Below are positions 60,412-64,000 of a stretch of DNA of 64,000 nucleotides, one piece after another; position 1 is the first letter of the stretch; each line of letters opens with the position of its first letter. Origin of the DNA: Ginsengibacter sp963792025. Lineage in GTDB: Bacteria; Bacteroidota; Bacteroidia; Chitinophagales; Chitinophagaceae. A program made the position numbers and the translations under genes. The DNA lies in assembly GCA_963792025.1 (NCBI GenBank), contig CAWBUS010000008.1:310001-374000 (forward strand), given 5' to 3'. The notes beneath the pieces were generated by a model that was given only the letters and a program-made list of their open reading frames with translations, searched no databases and had not been told where the DNA came from.

Positions 60412-62331
60412 TTAAGGCTTTATTTCAGTTACTTCTATCTTGCCAAATCTTTTCAATTCATATTCTTTATTCATTAGAAAAATAAGTGGCGTTACCAGCA
60501 ATACATAGATGGCTGAGGTGATGACTCCCCCTACCATCGGTAAAACAATCGGCTTCATCACATCACTGCCAACACCGGAGCTCCACAAAATGGGAACGAG
60601 TGCAAAAAGCGAAACACTAACGGTCATGATCTTGGGGCGCAATCGCCTGGCAGCTCCCATAATAGTATATTCTCGCAGATCATCTTTTGTAATCATCTCC
60701 CTGGAATTTCCCTTTTTCGCAACGAGTTGCTGCATGGCATCATTGAGATAAATGATCATCACAATGTTGGTTTCCACAGCAAGCCCAAACAATGCTATAA
60801 AACCAACCGCAACTGCTACCGATAAATTCACACCCCAGAAATAGATGATGAAAGCGCCACCGATTAGCGCAAAAGGTAGCGAGATCAAACTCAGGAGCGC
60901 CTCCCGTGCAGAATTAAATGCAAAATACATGGCGATGAAAATAATGATCAGCACAAAAGGCATGATGAGCTTTAATGTCTTTTCACCCCGAATAAGATTT
61001 TCATATTCGCCACTCCAGTCAATAAAAAATCCCTTTGGCATTTTGCCTATAGAAGTATTCAATTTTTGCTGTGCTTCCTCAATAGTGCTGCCCAAGTCCC
61101 TTCCTCTTACGTTGAATAAAACGGTTCCCCTTAGCAATGCATTTTCTGAATTGATCATGGCTGGGCCCTCAGTAATTTTTATATTGGCAAGTGCATCCAG
61201 GGGCACAGGACCAAAACCTTGTGTTTGAACCTGCAAATTTTTTAGCGTCTTTAAGTTATTTCGATAATCCTGGCCAAATCTCGCATTCACTGAAAACCTT
61301 TGTCTTCCCTCAACAGTAGTAGTAATGCGGGCTCCCCCCAATGCCGTCTCAATAACGGTGTTTACATCATCTATACTCAGGTTGTAACGGGCAATTTCTT
61401 CACGGTTTATATTTATGTCAATGTATTTACCACCGGTTATTGGTTCTACATATAAATCTTTCACGCCGGGTATCCCTTCCAAATCTTTTTTTATAACATG
61501 GGAAAATGCATAAATACTGTCAAGGTTTTGCCCATATACTTTTACGCCCACATCGGTTCTTATTCCTGTTGACAACATGTTGATCCTGTTAATTATCGGT
61601 TGTGTCCAACCGTTAGTAACACCCGGTATTTGCAGTTTGCTGTTGAGTTCATTAATGATGCTGTCTTTGGTTACGCCTTTTCTCCACTCACTTCTTGGCT
61701 TTAGCATTACAATCGTTTCAATCATACTGATAGGAGAATTGTCGGTTGCGGTGTTGGCTCTTCCCGCTTTACCCAGTACCGATTTTACTTCCGGCTCACC
61801 TGCAAGAATTTTATCTTGTACCTGTAAGATCCTTTTCACTTCAGTGTTGGAAACATCAGGCAGCGTAACAGGCATGAACAATATAGAACCTTCATCAAGT
61901 GGTGGCATAAACTCTGTACCTAAACTCATTACCATTGGAACGCTTGTCGCCAAAGCAATCAGCATTATTCCGATGGTTGTTTTACGCCATTTAATACATG
62001 CCCTGATAACAGGTTCGTATACCCTTTCTAAAAAACGATTAACAGGGTTAGCGCTTTCCGGCCTGAACCTGCCCCGCATAAAGAACGAGATCAGCACCGG
62101 GGCAAGCGTTACAACTAATATGGCATCCACAACCAAGATGAACGTTTTTGTAAATGCCAGCGGATGAAATAATTTACCTTCCTGGCCGGTAAGCAAAAAC
62201 ACCGGAAGAAATGAGGTGATGATGATAACGGTTGAAAAGAATACGCCACGGGAAACCTGCTTGCAAGCCATTTCAATTATACGCATTCTTTCTGCCGCGG
62301 GAATTTTTTTATATGGCTTTCTTAATTTCAT
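60412..62331 (-). CDS. CusA/CzcA-type heavy-metal RND pump, C-terminal part
   Basis: A 639-residue C-terminal portion of a heavy-metal RND transporter: transmembrane block from 'KQVSRGVFFSTVIIITSFLPVFLLTGQEGKLFHPLAFTKTF', second periplasmic domain ('TEFMPPLDEGSILFMPVTLPDVS', 'RINMLSTGIRTDVGVKVYG') and final helices 'IALFGLAVETNIVMIIYLNDA' and 'RLRPKIMTVSVSLFALVPILW'. The N-terminal part lies just upstream in the same frame, separated by one TAA and seven sense codons. Met 62331 could serve as a restart codon but is not a natural domain boundary. Joined, the protein is about 1070 residues, the normal size. Confidence 0.88.
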   Translation of the reverse strand: MKLRKPYKKIPAAERMRIIEMACKQVSRGVFFSTVIIITSFLPVFLLTGQEGKLFHPLAFTKTFILVVDAILVVTLAPVLISFFMRGRFRPESANPVNRFLERVYEPVIRACIKWRKTTIGIMLIALATSVPMVMSLGTEFMPPLDEGSILFMPVTLPDVSNTEVKRILQVQDKILAGEPEVKSVLGKAGRANTATDNSPISMIETIVMLKPRSEWRKGVTKDSIINELNSKLQIPGVTNGWTQPIINRINMLSTGIRTDVGVKVYGQNLDSIYAFSHVIKKDLEGIPGVKDLYVEPITGGKYIDININREEIARYNLSIDDVNTVIETALGGARITTTVEGRQRFSVNARFGQDYRNNLKTLKNLQVQTQGFGPVPLDALANIKITEGPAMINSENALLRGTVLFNVRGRDLGSTIEEAQQKLNTSIGKMPKGFFIDWSGEYENLIRGEKTLKLIMPFVLIIIFIAMYFAFNSAREALLSLISLPFALIGGAFIIYFWGVNLSVAVAVGFIALFGLAVETNIVMIIYLNDAMQQLVAKKGNSREMITKDDLREYTIMGAARRLRPKIMTVSVSLFALVPILWSSGVGSDVMKPIVLPMVGGVITSAIYVLLVTPLIFLMNKEYELKRFGKIEVTEIKP

Positions 62332-62352
62332 TTTTAATCGTATTAGGCCAGC

Positions 62353-63624
62353 TTAAGCCTGGCTGTTCTGCCATTCCGATAAATGGCGGTAAGCATTTTC
62401 ACTCATGATAATCCCGTTATCAACAATAACTCCAATAGCTAATGCGATACCTGTTAGCGACATGATGTTAGATGACATGCCAAATGCGTTGAGCAGGATA
62501 AAACTAACGGATACGGTTATGGGTATTTGAATGATGATGCTGAGGGCGCTATGCCAATGCATCAAAAAAATGATTACGATGATGCAAACGATACTGATTT
62601 CTTCCACTAGTTTGTCTTTTATGTTGGCTATAGCGGCTTCGATCAGTTGGCTCCGGTCGTAGTCCACTTTAAAGGAAACACCTGCAGGCAGGCCTTTTTG
62701 CACATTCGCCATTTTCTTCTTAACGGCCTCTATCACCTTATCAGCATTTTCTTCATACCGCATAATTACTATGCCACCAACCACTTCACCTTCTCCGTTG
62801 GCATCAAAAATGCCCAACCGTAAATCGCCTCCCATTTGTACAGTTCCTATATCTTTTACCCTCACCGGGATACCGTTGTTATTGCTCAACGCAATGTCTT
62901 CGATGTCCGCCTTATTTTTGATATAGCCTAACCCACGAATAATATAGCCCATGCCGCTCATATCAAGTTTTCTTCCGCCTACGTCATTATTGTTAGCCCT
63001 CACTTTTTTAATTACATCCATTAGAGATAGGTTGTAGAACTGGAGCTTTGTGGGATCTGCTACCAACTGGTATTGCTTTTCAAAACCACCGAAAGAAGCC
63101 ACCTCAGCCACTCCGGGAACTGTCTGCAAGGCAAATTTTACATACCAATCCTGCAAGGCCCTTTGTTCTCCAAGGTCCATTTTTGGTGCGTCCAGGTGAT
63201 ACCAGAAAATATGTCCGACACCTGTTCCATCCGGGCCGAGGGTAGGTGTTACACCTTGTGGCAGCAGGCGTTGAGCATAGTTTAATTTTTCGAGTACCCG
63301 TGTACGTGCCCAGTAAATATCAACATCATCGTCAAAAACAATATACACAAAACTCATCCCGAACATAGAAGTGCCGCGGATATCTTTCACCTTTGGCACC
63401 CCCTGCAGGTTACTTACCAATGGATAGGTTACCTGGTCTTCCATGATCTGGGGACTTTGCCCGGTCCATTCTGTAAACACGATCACTTCGTTTTCACTTA
63501 AATCCGGTATTGCATCCACAGGATTCCGCTGAATGCTGTATATCCCCCAGGCAAGCAAAGCCAATGCAACGGTAAGTACAATGTACCTGTGCCGTAGCGA
63601 GATCTCAATTAATTTGTTTACCAT
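62353..63624 (-). CDS. CusA/CzcA-type heavy-metal RND pump, N-terminal part
   Basis: A 423-residue N-terminal portion of the same pump: helix 1 ('SLRHRYIVLTVALALLAWGIYSI'), 'NPVDAIPDLSENEVIVFTEWTGQSPQIMEDQVTYPL', first periplasmic domain, and helices 2-4 ending 'SLTGIALAIGVIVDNGIIMSENAYRHL'. An in-frame TAA at 62353-62355 interrupts the cytoplasmic loop that follows, and homology carries on past it in the same frame. It is therefore either a nonsense mutation, a sequence error, or a naturally split pump. It is the first pump gene of the operon with a TolC-like protein and two adaptors; expected substrates are Cu(I), Ag(I), Zn, Co or Cd. Confidence 0.88.
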   Translation of the reverse strand: MVNKLIEISLRHRYIVLTVALALLAWGIYSIQRNPVDAIPDLSENEVIVFTEWTGQSPQIMEDQVTYPLVSNLQGVPKVKDIRGTSMFGMSFVYIVFDDDVDIYWARTRVLEKLNYAQRLLPQGVTPTLGPDGTGVGHIFWYHLDAPKMDLGEQRALQDWYVKFALQTVPGVAEVASFGGFEKQYQLVADPTKLQFYNLSLMDVIKKVRANNNDVGGRKLDMSGMGYIIRGLGYIKNKADIEDIALSNNNGIPVRVKDIGTVQMGGDLRLGIFDANGEGEVVGGIVIMRYEENADKVIEAVKKKMANVQKGLPAGVSFKVDYDRSQLIEAAIANIKDKLVEEISIVCIIVIIFLMHWHSALSIIIQIPITVSVSFILLNAFGMSSNIMSLTGIALAIGVIVDNGIIMSENAYRHLSEWQNSQA

Positions 63625-63627
63625 GTT

Positions 63628-63699
63628 TTATTCTTTAGGCTTTACATAAGTTCCTTCTTTCGACAACCCTGGTATTAATACCCACTCAATAATTTTCAT
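63628..63699 (-). CDS. Possible 23-residue leader peptide before the RND pump gene
   Basis: ATG 63699 opens 'MKIIEWVLIPGLSKEGTYVKPKE' in part hydrophobic then charged, stopping at TAA 63628, four bases before the pump's ATG 63624. The frame is also open for about 19 further codons upstream. No homology was recognised. The tight spacing would fit a small coupled leader ORF, but chance is a reasonable alternative. Confidence 0.25.
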   Translation of the reverse strand: MKIIEWVLIPGLSKEGTYVKPKE

Positions 63700-63760
63700 C
63701 ACTGAAATTTTAATAAAGGAAATAATATCAATAAACAGGCGATTATGAGAATGCCTTCAG

Positions 63761-63777
63761 CCCGGCAGGATGCCGGG
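63761..63777. repeat. GC-rich hairpin repeat, copy 2
   Basis: CCCGGCAGGATGCCGGG: 7-bp perfect stem (CCCGGCA/TGCCGGG) with a 3-base loop, 21 bases after the stop of the partial gene at 63798. It lacks a T-run, so it could be an RNA-stabilising or termination hairpin. Near-identical to 41377-41393. Confidence 0.55.
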
Positions 63778-63797
63778 TAGTTAGAAGAAAGAGAAAA

Positions 63798-64000
63798 TCA
63801 AATACGATAAACGCAGTTAGAAATATAGGCTGCAACACCAGGATGCAGCGGCGGAGCATGGCTTCTGTTGCCATCAATTCCGGGAACAACCACTACAAAT
63901 TTAACAGCATGAACTGGAGTAAAGGAGAGTAAGGGCTGACAATTGTTAGCGCAATTTATTAATACGGTTGATGCGAGGTGGCTGTTCTTAACCTTAACGG
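63798..64000 (-). CDS. Hypothetical protein, C-terminal part (cut by window end)
   Basis: On the minus strand the frame is open from the window edge to TGA 63798, giving about 66 residues of protein-like composition: 'TVLINCANNCQPLLSFTPVHAVKFVVVVPGIDG', then 'NRSHAPPLHPGVAAYISNCVYRI' at the end. Three Cys and several His are present. I recognise no family. It lies directly upstream of the heavy-metal efflux operon on the same strand and could be part of it. The start and true length lie outside the window. Confidence 0.5.
   Translation of the reverse strand, partial: VKVKNSHLASTVLINCANNCQPLLSFTPVHAVKFVVVVPGIDGNRSHAPPLHPGVAAYISNCVYRI

Noticed and set aside
61577..62167. 196-codon hydrophobic frame antisense to the RND pump
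   Set aside because: Antisense of transmembrane and periplasmic segments of a conserved pump; no independent support.

Overview
The window looks like a chromosomal segment from a member of the Bacteroidota, most likely a Chitinophagaceae-type (Chitinophagales) bacterium. The grounds are AT-rich composition, TAnnTTTG -7 promoter boxes (one with a well-spaced -33 element), almost no Shine-Dalgarno sequences, many lipoprotein signal peptides, and family-typical proteins such as a DUF5995 protein, an AgpA-type alpha-glucan phosphorylase and the ligase-associated DNA-processing set. No tRNA, rRNA, CRISPR array, phage or insertion sequence was recognised.

Layout. 1-3105: the tail of a PLP-dependent decarboxylase, a membrane sensor kinase and a small cytochrome c lipoprotein. 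3277-10729: a ligase-associated DNA-processing cluster (MBL-fold exonuclease, ATP-dependent DNA ligase, Lhr-like DEXH helicase, metallophosphoesterase), interrupted by a two-haem cytochrome gene. 10795-14299: proline dehydrogenase, DUF5995 protein, acyl-CoA thioesterase and PlsC-like acyltransferase. 14606-16713: ribosomal protein S1. 17032-30948 (minus strand): a flavoprotein, map, secY and the S10/spc ribosomal protein operon from rpsJ to rplO. 31112-41158: accessory genes (acidic protein, Hsp20, fatty acid hydroxylase, cold shock protein, lipoproteins, an LtaS/MdoB-type transferase, MFS transporter, SGNH hydrolase, GT35 phosphorylase). 41492-44027: a DtxR/MntR-type regulator coupled to an Nramp-UspA fusion transporter. 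44052-53491: DUF922 protein, a PAS-rich kinase, a heptosyltransferase-like GT9, and MFS, DedA, DctA/GltP-like and APC transporters. 53761-56479: molybdate uptake (modA, a MOP-domain protein, modB, modC). 56585-63624 (minus strand): a CusABC-type heavy-metal RND efflux operon with two adaptor genes. The window ends inside an unrecognised minus-strand gene.

The most striking observation is a cluster of seven single-base reading-frame breaks, all of +1 sense, confined to about 5.5-15 kb. They hit the ligase (1), the helicase (4) and the essential S1 gene rpsA (2), while the neighbouring genes are intact. Residual insertion errors in the assembly are the simplest explanation. Decay of the two ligase-associated genes, or recoding, are alternatives that reads or proteomics would settle. 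A separate in-frame TAA splits the CusA-like pump gene.

Other points of interest are a GT35 phosphorylase whose PLP-lysine position is Thr, a consensus Shine-Dalgarno in front of hsp20, operator-like palindromes with the same TTTAGA/TCTAAA half-sites ahead of the MntR-like regulator and modA, a terminator-like hairpin between secY and map, an internal promoter between rplN and rplX, and a ribosomal protein operon that lacks its usual flanking genes. I found no clearly new multi-gene system.
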